13,480 nt of DNA from G963674685 sp964591275 (GTDB taxonomy: Bacteria > Lernaellota > Lernaellaia > JACKCT01): NCBI GenBank assembly GCA_964591275.1, contig CAZQAE010000110.1:1-13480 (forward strand), given 5' to 3'. The notes under the pieces are model-generated. The model saw only the letters and a program-made list of their open reading frames with translations, was not told the DNA's origin and searched no databases. Positions 6,927-13,480 of this stretch are shown piece after piece; the first letter of the stretch is position 1, and each line of letters opens with the position of its first letter. The translations under genes were made by a program, and so were the position numbers.

Positions 6927-8075
6927 TCATCTGCCCCATTGCCGGATCACTTCCATCGCCCTTTCGACAGGCAGAGCGCGTGCTTTATGCCCCTTGAAGC
7001 CGGTTGTAGTCCGCGCGGCGAACAGGGAGTTGATGATGGCTTCTTGCGTGGCGTCGATGACGGCCTGGAAAAGCGGCGTCATTTTGTTGTTGGCCAAAAC
7101 TTTGCCGCCGGTGAAGCCGGAGCCGTGCTTTATCCTCAAGGTCTTTGCCGTGGAAAATGCGATCACGTAATCGCCGGAGCCGTTTGAGGATACTCCGCCG
7201 GTTTTTCCAAAGCCCAGCATGGCGCGGGCCGCCAGTCGCTTGAGATTGCGCGAGTCGAGCGGCGCGTCCGTGGCAACGACGATCATGCGCGAACCTCCGG
7301 CGATCTCATCCGGCTTGGCATTTAGTGCGTGATTTTTCAGCAGCCTTCCGACGGGAACCCCCTCAATGTGCAGGTCCCGCCCGAAGTTCGTCTGCACCAA
7401 AACACCCACCGTATAGCCGCCTCGCGTTTTGGAAAGCACGCGCGAGCTTGTGCCGATGCCGCCCTTGAAGCCGTGGCAAAGCGTCCCGGTTCCGGCGCCG
7501 ACGCATCCTTCGCTCACGGCGCCGCTTTTTGCGTTTTCAATGGCCTTGATGGCGTGCCGAGGGCGCACGTGCAAGCCCCGGATGTCGCTGAGATATCCGT
7601 CGTTGCATTCGCCAACGACAATGTTGACCGAGCGGACTTTTTCATTGCCCGGCAGCGCCAGCATATATTTCACGCCGCCTTCCAAAACCGCGCCCACGCT
7701 CAATGTGTTGGTCAGCAATATCGGGCTTTCTATTTCGCCGAGTTCCCTTAACTGCGTGTAGCCGGCGAGTTTGCCGAATCCATTGGCCACGTGCGCCGCC
7801 GCCGGAACCTTTTCTAAAAAGAGATTGCCTCCGTGGGGCAGGATCGCCGTCACGCCGGTGCGAACCTCGATCCCCTCGATCAAGGTCAGATGCCCCACCT
7901 TCACGCCGGCGACATCGCTGATGGCGTTGAGCGCGCCGGGTTTCAATATGCCGAACTTCAGTCCCGCTTGCCTGGCGCGAGGTTTCGCCTCTTTGTCGCC
8001 TGCCGGGACAGTTCCGGCGAGAACAAAAACGGCGACGAAAACAATCAAACACGCAAGCTTGAATTTGGCCCACAT
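6927..8075 (-). CDS. Exported P1 family (DmpA-like, S58) peptidase
   Basis: This 382-residue protein belongs to the P1/S58 family of N-terminal-nucleophile hydrolases (DmpA D-aminopeptidase/esterase, BapA beta-aminopeptidase), which cleave themselves into two subunits and remove N-terminal residues from peptides or amides. ATG 8075 follows GGAGG with 5-nt spacing; the frame is open further upstream but this site decides the start. A signal peptide (hydrophobic residues about 6-22, cleavage probably after VPA) implies export. Family motifs are NAISDVAGVKVGH, RTGVTAILPHGGN, TQLRELG, LTNTLSVG, VVGECNDG, and FKGGIGTSSR (from about 203), the expected autocleavage site before Thr209 or Ser210. Near the C-terminus SSNGSGDYVIAFST is also conserved. 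It is full length and convergent with the preceding gene. The natural substrate is unknown. Confidence 0.92.
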   Translation of the reverse strand: MWAKFKLACLIVFVAVFVLAGTVPAGDKEAKPRARQAGLKFGILKPGALNAISDVAGVKVGHLTLIEGIEVRTGVTAILPHGGNLFLEKVPAAAHVANGFGKLAGYTQLRELGEIESPILLTNTLSVGAVLEGGVKYMLALPGNEKVRSVNIVVGECNDGYLSDIRGLHVRPRHAIKAIENAKSGAVSEGCVGAGTGTLCHGFKGGIGTSSRVLSKTRGGYTVGVLVQTNFGRDLHIEGVPVGRLLKNHALNAKPDEIAGGSRMIVVATDAPLDSRNLKRLAARAMLGFGKTGGVSSNGSGDYVIAFSTAKTLRIKHGSGFTGGKVLANNKMTPLFQAVIDATQEAIINSLFAARTTTGFKGHKARALPVERAMEVIRQWGR

Positions 8076-8286
8076 GTCAGCCTCCAAAGCAAGATGTGGC
8101 AGGAAAGAGGCATTTTGTGTTGCCTGAAAAGATGCAGCATTTTCCGAATATATCACCAGTCGATATCTTTGGCGACAATGACCGGCAGGTGGCTTGTAAA
8201 ATTGGGGACACGCAATTTTTATAATTGTTCGCCTGCGAAAGGGCTTTTAGCAAAATCAAAAATTTTTCGCTCTGCAAATAAATTAC

Positions 8287-8304
8287 CCCGCCGCAAGCGG
8301 TGGG
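8287..8304. repeat. GC-rich hairpin, REP-like
   Basis: CCCGCCGC-AA-GCGGTGGG forms an 8-bp stem with one G-T pair in an AT-rich setting, just upstream of the promoter at 8317. It resembles CCGCCGC/GCGGCGG extragenic palindromes found dispersed in other genomes. It may shield the downstream promoter from readthrough. Confidence 0.5.
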
Positions 8305-8316
8305 AAATTAGTCTAC

Positions 8317-8344
8317 TTGACAATGGCGTTCGCTTTCATAAAAT
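8317..8344 (+). promoter_or_regulatory. Sigma70-type promoter for the 8381 gene
   Basis: TTGACA (8317-8322) and TAAAAT (8339-8344) are separated by 16 bp. The -35 box is a perfect consensus match and the -10 box matches at five of six positions. A start near 8351 would leave a leader of about 30 nt carrying the AAGGAG site before ATG 8381. Confidence 0.7.
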
Positions 8345-8380
8345 TTCTCAACACAATGGCAAAGAAAAGGAGACGATGCG

Positions 8381-8683
8381 ATGACGGAGCAAAGTAAAAC
8401 CGGAGTCGAGGTAAAAACAGGATTCTTCTGGCTGGCCTTTATATTTTTCTTTTGCACGCCACGAATCGAGATTGACCAAGCGGTGCACAAGAAATACTGG
8501 GGCAGGCACTTCTTCGAGCTATCGCCCGGAGAGCACCAGGTCACGGTGTACTTCGTGTATCTTTTCAAACCACGTTGCGGCGAAAATTCGATCACGGTGA
8601 CTGTTGCGCCGGACACCGTCACGCATATACGCTACTTCATGCCCCCGTGGATTTTTGTGAAGGGTTCTCTGAAAGTTTCCTGA
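8381..8683 (+). CDS. Small beta-rich PEGA-like protein, function unknown
   Basis: The product has 100 residues. ATG 8381 follows AAGGAG (8367-8372) at 8-nt spacing and lies behind a near-consensus promoter. After a short polar start, residues 14-26 are strongly hydrophobic and aromatic, and could be a membrane-embedded segment. The rest reads as alternating beta strands: RIEIDQAVHKKYWG, then FFELSPGEHQVTVYFVYLF, then SITVTVAPDTVTHIRYFMPPW and GSLKVS. The arrangement I-x-ID...WG...f-x-L-x-PGEH-x-V-x-V...G-x-L is what I remember of small PEGA-like domain proteins in actinobacteria and others, in which the first turn is usually IDG; here it is IDQ. No function is known to me. A hairpin lies 3 bp after the stop codon. 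Confidence 0.75.
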   Translation: MTEQSKTGVEVKTGFFWLAFIFFFCTPRIEIDQAVHKKYWGRHFFELSPGEHQVTVYFVYLFKPRCGENSITVTVAPDTVTHIRYFMPPWIFVKGSLKVS

Positions 8684-8685
8684 GC

Positions 8686-8722
8686 TGTCACGGTTGGTTA
8701 ATACTACCAATAATTCGTGACA
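8686..8722 (+). terminator. Hairpin just after the small gene, possible terminator
   Basis: TGTCACG (8686-8692) pairs with CGTGACA (8716-8722), and an inner stem TTGGT (8694-8698) pairs with ACCAA after a 7-nt loop. It begins 3 bp after the TGA of the small gene, where a terminator is expected, but no T-tract follows. Its right arm overlaps the 24-bp direct repeat at 8717, so it may instead be part of a repeat element. Confidence 0.45.
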
Positions 8723-8740
8723 GTGAAGAATGGCGCGAAG
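8717..8740 (+). repeat. 24-bp dispersed direct repeat, left copy
   Basis: GTGACAGT-GAA-GAATGGCGC-G-AAG matches GTGACAGT-CAC-GAATGGCGC-T-AAG at 13245-13268 at 21 of 24 positions, in the same orientation. The two copies bracket the AT-rich segment that holds the large nuclease-NTPase gene. Confidence 0.6.
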
Positions 8741-8894
8741 AAAAACCTTTTGGCGCATCGCTCATTTCTATAAATTTCTTCCAAAGGATGAACACAGGCG
8801 AGGGCGCTGAACGCCAAACGGTTTTCGCTTCCTAACTTCATGCTTATACTTCCTACTTTATGCGTGTCCCCAATTTTCATTTAAACCGACCTGC

Positions 8895-9253
8895 TATTTT
8901 CCGTTTGTTGATCGTCGGATTTCATGGTATTCTTCATCAATGCAAGAAAAGGGACAGGGACGCTAAAACTCGACGCAAGAAGACAGGCAAGGAGGATTAG
9001 AAAACAAGGCGGAATTGGGAGACAGAAATTCGAAAGAATTTGAAGGAAATTGGCCTATGATCGAGTTGAACATGTCCAATCGGCGTTCCTTAAAACATTT
9101 GAAGATGTCTAATAAAGGTTCGAAAATACAAATGACTAAAGGTAAGTGTAAAAACAACTTTCACTCCCCTTTGCACGATGGTGACCTGACGGATCAAACG
9201 GTTGGTTGCCGTCATAACGAATCCCGATATCGGGCAGTATTAGAAGCGTAAAG
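8895..9253. other. Intergenic region before the defence gene
   Basis: I see no secure gene in this stretch. It holds AAAAGGGACAGGGACGCT at about 8946-8963, a motif I associate with repeat-transposase neighbourhoods, and degenerate ATGTCCAAT/ATGTCTAAT words around 9072-9115 that resemble non-coding repeats. A perfect 12-bp palindrome, CCCGATATCGGG (9223-9234), lies 19 bp before the ATG of the large gene and could be an operator. I find no good -35/-10 pair for that gene. A weak small open frame is listed separately. Confidence 0.5.
9057..9251 (+). CDS. Doubtful 64-residue leader ORF upstream of the defence gene
   Basis: From ATG 9057, preceded by GAAGGA at 9-nt spacing, a basic, Ser/Asn/Lys-rich 64-residue product could be made. 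Its TAA (9249-9251) ends only two bases before the ATG of the large nuclease-NTPase gene, whose own ribosome binding site is weak, so translational coupling is conceivable. Against it, the coding text lies over degenerate repeat-like words and shows no domain, membrane segment or family resemblance. I consider it more likely spurious than real. Confidence 0.22.
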   Translation: MIELNMSNRRSLKHLKMSNKGSKIQMTKGKCKNNFHSPLHDGDLTDQTVGCRHNESRYRAVLEA

Positions 9254-12200
9254 ATGAAAACAGTTCTTGCAACATCAACAGATACTTTGGAAGCCCTTGT
9301 TCGCGAGCGTTACCACGGTGCCGCAAACATCCGTGGAATTCTATTTCAGATGCTTTGTTCCATCTTCAAAGTGCTTGAACTAAAAAACGATGAGGTATTC
9401 AGTGTTCGTTTTGAGGGTGTCGAGGACATTGATGTACTAGATTTGAGAGGATCAGTCGGCAAGAACAATTTTATCCAAGTGAAATGGTCATCAAAACCTT
9501 GGACTTGGAGCCAGGTGAAGAGTGTCTTTTCAAATTTCTATGACGTGTATAGGAAAAATCAAGATGCTTGTTTTGAACTGCTGGTGAACTTCGAATTAAA
9601 AAAAGACCTGGAAAAACTGACCCGGTTCTCACAAATTGGCACACAAGATAGAAAAAGGTTAGTGAATAAATGCCGGAATATCTTTGGAGTTCCCAAACCC
9701 TCCATTCAAGAAGTTGAAGCATTTCTATCGAAAATTGCAATCCGATCAATCAGTGACGAAGAAATTCGAGTGCATTTGAAACGGAAACTAGCTGAAGACT
9801 ATGGTCTCAACAGCGACATCGTTGATGTATATCTACGCGCTCTGCTGGGGCGCTTTCTCGAATGGGCAGGTGAAAGGAAGACCATACTCCGATCAGACAT
9901 CGACAGAATTCATGAATCAATTTCTACGGCAATTGCCAATGAACGCTTCAACGCACCGGGGCAAGGTTTAATCAGTTATATTTCCTGGAAACCAGACGCC
10001 AGTCCGGAAGATTTCATTGATGCAAAACCAGTGCGTCCTGGTCATATCGTGGCCGGATTGGACGTTCGCAGAACTGATTGGCTTGCGTTGGTCGAACAAG
10101 CTGTTAGGAAATCAAGAATATGCGTTATCAGAGGTCCGAGCGGACACGGTAAGTCAACGCTGCTGTTCAGATATGCAAGAGATTTTTGGCCGGGAAAAAA
10201 TACCCTTGTAATTCATGTTTGTGAGACTGATGAGCAGGTTCAATCTATCATAAAATATCTTCAGTTTCTGAAGAACTATCTACAGCCATTTATAGTGCTG
10301 TTGGACAACGTCGGTTCAAGGACGAAAAAATGGCCCGAACTTGCCAGGGAATGCCTTACCCTTGATTTCTGCTTTCTTATGTCGGTACGTCAGGAGGATT
10401 GGCACCGTTACGGAAGAGAAAATATCGGGCAAATGGAAATACTCGATCCCACTTTCAATATTGAGGACGCGAAAGAAATCTATCGTGTGCTAGCGAATAG
10501 AGGCAGAGTGCACGAGACCGTGGAATCAGCAGAGTGGGCGTATGAGATGCTGGATCAGCCGGCTTTGATCCTTGAGTATGTTTTTCTTATTTCCCACGGA
10601 AAGATGTTGCGGGATTTGCTGAGCGATCAGATCAGGATCATTGTAGAGAATCGCGAAGACAAAGCCAAAATTGAATTACTGAGACGAGTTTCTGTTGCTG
10701 ATACCTATGGTGTCGGTCTTTTGGTTGATGAACTCGAAAAAACGGTTGAATTTGATAGGGATCAGTACAAGACCATCGAATCAATGCAAGGTGAATACCT
10801 ACGAACGGAAGAAGGCACGATTTACGGACTACATCCAGTCAGATCGTCTCATATCGCTGAACTGCTCCATAACGATCTGCGGAACCGGACAACCACCGCT
10901 ATACTTAACGTATCTTCGGTCCAAAGCGATTCTCTTCCTGACTTCATCTCAAATTGTCTTGTTGATGACAGGATCGATGTTGAGAAATTCAAGCAAAAGC
11001 TTATTGAACTGAAAGATTTGAAGGATCCGGTACGATTGACCAAAGTACTAGATGGTCTATACGACGCGGGCGAGCGAATGTTCATTCGAGAAATCAAACC
11101 CACACTTGATCTTGCTTGGGAGCATTCCGGTTCAGCAGGTGCCTCCTTTGTTTCTGCGCTATTGGGACCATCTGGTGATCGGCTGAGAGAGTCTTTTGAA
11201 AAAGCAGCAAGTACATTGAAAGAGGGTGAGGATGCAACAGGAGGGGAGAATCTCAATTACCTAATTAAACTCAGCCGGGTGCCGAAATCGATTCCAAAAG
11301 GAGTTGAATTTTTCGTGAACTTTCTCAAAGATATTCCAGAATTGATTGGATCGGTGGACTGGCAAAAAAATCCGAACCGACTCGCAAAAATAATTGAAAT
11401 GGGCACCGAAGCGGGGATTTCTTTTCCGAGAAGTGAAGAATTGATCGCGGAGATTTTCAACTCCGATGATTTCTTTGAGATGGGAAGTGATGCGTTGTGT
11501 GAATTTCTTTTTGCGACTTACAGGCACAATCAAGGGCAATATCTGGATTGGTTCCAAAAGAATCAAGAAACACTTTTAAGCTATCTTAAATATCATACTG
11601 ATTGTTTATCAGTTGAGTTATCCGACGAGACTTTAACAATATGCTTTGTTGTAAAATCAGAAGATGAAAAGCCCAATATTGCGGCATGGTCTCGGCTAGA
11701 AAAATGGAAATCCGCATTACCGTTTCTAAAGACATATAAAACAAAACCAATTTGGCTGGTGCCACTGGGGCTTTCCCCGCCAGTTCCGGATGCAGAGAAG
11801 AGTCCACCTGCGGAAAATCTTTTTTCATTCGCTCAAAAGGCGAGAAACAGTGCTTGGTCAAAATTAACTCGCGAAATTTATCTGCCGGATTCCTACAACA
11901 AATATTTGAAATATTGGGATTTGCTTCGTAGAACGATTATTGAATTCGTTTCGGATTTGTGTGTGGCAAGAATCCGAGCGCAAAAAGGAAAAGAAAGTAA
12001 CCCAAATGAAAACTTCGATACGACTATCATCAAAATAAAAGAGCTTCTGAAAAACAAACCAGACCCTCCAAAACAATTATTGAGTCCATTGAGAGAGAGC
12101 GTTACAAAGCAAATCAATCCGTGGGAAACTTCATTTTCAAATTTTTTCAGGCAATTGCTACAGTACATTAAAAGTGAATTTAACGATGAAAATATGAAAC

Positions 12201-12739
12201 GACTAGCCCACCGGAACTTGCTTGATTGTGTCAAACACCTGCCAGCAATGCACGATGGTTTTGAATCTGTTTTCAAAATATCCCCTGACTATTTTCGAAC
12301 CAGGGATTTGAACAAGCTCGAAATCGAGAAGTTCAGTCTAATGGTTGATGTGATTGAAGCTTGGCTGATCTATCCGCCTGCGAGTATAATTTACGACGTG
12401 CGTGCATATGCGAAAGAAATACGAGATGCTGCTGAGCGTACAAAACTGAGGAAATTGAAAGCAAGAATGGTGGAGTTCGAGAAGCAGGGCATTGAATTCG
12501 TATATCCGGATAAAATCTATGTTGATTATCCCATAAACTACATTGCTCTTGCTTTCTCAGTTGAAACGATTGGGCTGACACAAAAATATCGCCTCAAAAT
12601 AACAGAGGCACTGGAAAGCATGACAGATATCGCCGAGTGTTTTCTGTTGGTTCCATTATTGAAGAGCAAACGTTTTGTTGTTGGATATTACACTATTTAT
12701 AGTTCATTTCTTGAGAAAACAGACGAAGAGAGAGAATAA
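9254..12739 (+). CDS. Cap4/DUF4297-like nuclease–STAND NTPase, putative anti-phage sensor
   Basis: This 1161-residue cytoplasmic protein appears to join three parts. Residues about 10-115 fit a Cap4/DUF4297-type PD-(D/E)XK endonuclease: the helix RERYHGAANIRGILFQML, then EGVEDIDVLDL (Asp58, Asp60), a turn, and FIQVKW (Gln75-x-Lys77). Residues about 285-540 are a STAND-type P-loop NTPase: Walker A GPSGHGKST (294-302), Walker B FIVLLDN (Asp351), a sensor-like strand FLMSVRQED with Arg379, and a winged-helix-like GLHPVRSSHIAELL (525-538). Residues 560-1161 are mostly helical, interrupted by a strand-rich patch around 790-860. In known relatives (Avs3 and similar), the C-terminus senses phage protein and the nuclease then cuts DNA. 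Such function here is inference. It stands alone in AT-rich DNA. The frame ends in a GA tract and probably should continue to 13184. Confidence 0.8.
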   Translation: MKTVLATSTDTLEALVRERYHGAANIRGILFQMLCSIFKVLELKNDEVFSVRFEGVEDIDVLDLRGSVGKNNFIQVKWSSKPWTWSQVKSVFSNFYDVYRKNQDACFELLVNFELKKDLEKLTRFSQIGTQDRKRLVNKCRNIFGVPKPSIQEVEAFLSKIAIRSISDEEIRVHLKRKLAEDYGLNSDIVDVYLRALLGRFLEWAGERKTILRSDIDRIHESISTAIANERFNAPGQGLISYISWKPDASPEDFIDAKPVRPGHIVAGLDVRRTDWLALVEQAVRKSRICVIRGPSGHGKSTLLFRYARDFWPGKNTLVIHVCETDEQVQSIIKYLQFLKNYLQPFIVLLDNVGSRTKKWPELARECLTLDFCFLMSVRQEDWHRYGRENIGQMEILDPTFNIEDAKEIYRVLANRGRVHETVESAEWAYEMLDQPALILEYVFLISHGKMLRDLLSDQIRIIVENREDKAKIELLRRVSVADTYGVGLLVDELEKTVEFDRDQYKTIESMQGEYLRTEEGTIYGLHPVRSSHIAELLHNDLRNRTTTAILNVSSVQSDSLPDFISNCLVDDRIDVEKFKQKLIELKDLKDPVRLTKVLDGLYDAGERMFIREIKPTLDLAWEHSGSAGASFVSALLGPSGDRLRESFEKAASTLKEGEDATGGENLNYLIKLSRVPKSIPKGVEFFVNFLKDIPELIGSVDWQKNPNRLAKIIEMGTEAGISFPRSEELIAEIFNSDDFFEMGSDALCEFLFATYRHNQGQYLDWFQKNQETLLSYLKYHTDCLSVELSDETLTICFVVKSEDEKPNIAAWSRLEKWKSALPFLKTYKTKPIWLVPLGLSPPVPDAEKSPPAENLFSFAQKARNSAWSKLTREIYLPDSYNKYLKYWDLLRRTIIEFVSDLCVARIRAQKGKESNPNENFDTTIIKIKELLKNKPDPPKQLLSPLRESVTKQINPWETSFSNFFRQLLQYIKSEFNDENMKRLAHRNLLDCVKHLPAMHDGFESVFKISPDYFRTRDLNKLEIEKFSLMVDVIEAWLIYPPASIIYDVRAYAKEIRDAAERTKLRKLKARMVEFEKQGIEFVYPDKIYVDYPINYIALAFSVETIGLTQKYRLKITEALESMTDIAECFLLVPLLKSKRFVVGYYTIYSSFLEKTDEERE

Positions 12740-13184
12740 TTGGCTTAGGATATTTCCCACAGATGAAGACCATGAAGCTGTGGACGAATTGATGAAGATT
12801 CCTTTTGATGCAAATCCGATCCTTGAGTTTGCTGGGAAGATATTTTCATTACTTGGTAGTTTCACGATTTTCGAAAAGTACAGAGAGATTTTTGGCGAAA
12901 TTGGTCATACTCAAAATAGGTTCGATGAAATGCTTTCAAAAAAATACAATGCGGAGTTGGAAGAACAAGGTCGGGAGGCTAATGCAATAATAATAGACAT
13001 ACGAAAGGAAATTCGCAAAGAATCATTCCCATTGTCTTGCTATGAAAATTTTCATGTACTTGTCGAATTCATTGAAAAACTACTCTTGCTCTTTGAAAAG
13101 GAGCAATTTGGAGAAGCTATCGAGTTGTTTGAGGATAAAATTGAGGAGGCGATTAGTCCAGTAAGACGGGCGCTTGAGTTGTGA
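12675..13184 (+). CDS. Probable out-of-frame C-terminus of the nuclease–STAND protein
   Basis: This open frame overlaps the last 65 bp of the large gene in the +1 frame. The only early start is a TTG at 12675 without a ribosome binding site; the first ATG is at 12792, also poorly placed. The translation after the overlap (about 150 residues, helical and charged, for example DEDHEAVDELMK and REANAIIIDIRKEIRK) resembles the preceding helical region in style. Adding one GA to the GAGAGAGA tract at 12728-12735 would read DEERENNWLRIFP straight through and give a single 1310-residue protein. I therefore take it as the detached C-terminus: frameshifted, phase-variable or mis-sequenced. A separate coupled small protein is less likely. 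Confidence 0.6.
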   Translation: MLLDITLFIVHFLRKQTKRENNWLRIFPTDEDHEAVDELMKIPFDANPILEFAGKIFSLLGSFTIFEKYREIFGEIGHTQNRFDEMLSKKYNAELEEQGREANAIIIDIRKEIRKESFPLSCYENFHVLVEFIEKLLLLFEKEQFGEAIELFEDKIEEAISPVRRALEL

Positions 13185-13244
13185 TTAATCCCGATTGGTG
13201 AATATCTATAAAATAAGTTAAAATGGGTGCCCCAAAAAAAATAT

Positions 13245-13268
13245 GTGACAGTCACGAATGGCGCTAAG
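13245..13268 (+). repeat. 24-bp dispersed direct repeat, right copy
   Basis: GTGACAGTCACGAATGGCGC followed by TAAG is the partner of the copy at 8717-8740, with three mismatches. Its first 11 bases, GTGAC-A-GTCAC, are themselves palindromic. It lies 60 bp after the end of the detached C-terminal frame. Confidence 0.6.
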
Positions 13269-13344
13269 ACAAGCGAAATAATTGGCCAATATTTTATGCA
13301 AATCCTTTCAATGAATGTGCAGGAAATTTTGACGCAGGCGGGGG

Positions 13345-13433
13345 CGTCCCATAGGGACTTTTGCGATAATAGCCCTCCAATTTATTGGGGGGATTGGTGA
13401 TCACGCACAACATCATTCGCGTCCCATCGGGTC
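13345..13433. repeat. Triple-hairpin dispersed repeat, copy 2
   Basis: The central hairpin (13373-13392) is identical to that at 5933-5952. It is flanked by GTCCC-ATA-GGGAC (13346-13358) and GTCCC-ATC-GGGTC (13421-13433). The spacing between the outer hairpins differs from copy 1 by one base, while the sequence between hairpins has diverged. Copies on both sides of the accessory region point to an old dispersed family. Confidence 0.75.
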
Positions 13434-13480
13434 GCTTGAATTGTCCTTGTGCGACCATGAGAGCCATTTTCGCCGTAAAT

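Larger units (their letters stand above)
8185..8894. mobile_element. Small cassette bounded by imperfect inverted repeats
   Basis: The left arm (8185-8213) and right arm (8862-8894) are inverted copies of each other. The innermost 16 bp, AAAATTGGGGACACGC (8198-8213) against its complement (8862-8877), match perfectly, and GCAGGT at the outer ends also matches. The enclosed DNA holds one complete gene with its promoter and no transposase. GGGGACACGC-type sequences remind me of DNA around IS200/REP-associated tyrosine transposases. This would make it a non-autonomous element or a remnant. That reading is inference. Confidence 0.45.

Noticed and set aside
12675..12791. Independent start for a separate downstream protein at TTG 12675
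   Set aside because: There is no ribosome binding site, it is buried in the coding sequence of the large gene, and the overlapped part shows no protein-like pattern; continuation across the GA tract explains it better.
13230..13243. Possible terminator GGGTGCCCC followed by an A-run after the defence gene
   Set aside because: The stem is only about three base pairs and the tract is A on this strand, so it does not fit an intrinsic terminator for the plus-strand gene.

Overview
The window looks like a stretch of chromosome from a Gram-negative heterotroph with moderately high G+C. The main clue is a secreted lipoprotein whose signal peptide is followed by a long Asp-rich linker before an extracellular enzyme. 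I associate this with lineages once grouped as Deltaproteobacteria or Myxococcota, and with candidate phyla such as Lernaellota. That placement is inference; there is no rRNA or other marker here. Many short dispersed hairpin repeats lie between the genes, which also fits a large, repeat-rich genome.

Layout: 1-520 is AT-rich and apparently non-coding. It ends in a short GGGTTCAGGGG repeat and a hairpin. A divergent pair of polytopic membrane glycosyltransferases follows: a GT-C/GT39-like protein on the minus strand (521-2077) and a GT87/DUF2029-like protein on the plus strand (2040-3329). Their 5' ends overlap. Next is an exported GH92-type alpha-mannosidase lipoprotein (3465-5858). A 324-bp repeat cluster (5859-6182) leads to a small winged-helix-like protein of unknown role (6183-6737), then a MITE-like inverted repeat (6782-6882), then a convergent, exported P1/S58 (DmpA-type) peptidase (6927-8075).

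From about 8160 to the right edge the composition becomes clearly more AT-rich and the content turns accessory. First comes a small cassette (8185-8894) bounded by imperfect inverted repeats. It carries one 100-residue beta-rich protein with an excellent sigma70-type promoter. After about 360 bp with no convincing gene comes the most interesting locus: a 1161-residue protein (9254-12739) with an N-terminal Cap4/DUF4297-like PD-(D/E)XK nuclease domain, a central STAND-type P-loop NTPase and a long helical C-terminus. This is the architecture of single-protein anti-phage sensors such as Avs3, but smaller. Its frame stops in a short GA tract, and the next frame (to 13184) continues without a good start. 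One extra GA unit would join the two into a 1310-residue protein. The island is flanked by direct copies of a 24-bp repeat (8717 and 13245), and the right flank ends in a second copy of the triple-hairpin repeat also found at 5905.

Functionally, the left half is an envelope glycosylation and extracellular glycan/peptide degradation neighbourhood with no obvious single pathway. The right half is a probable horizontally acquired defence island with one large effector gene that may be switched off or on by the GA tract.
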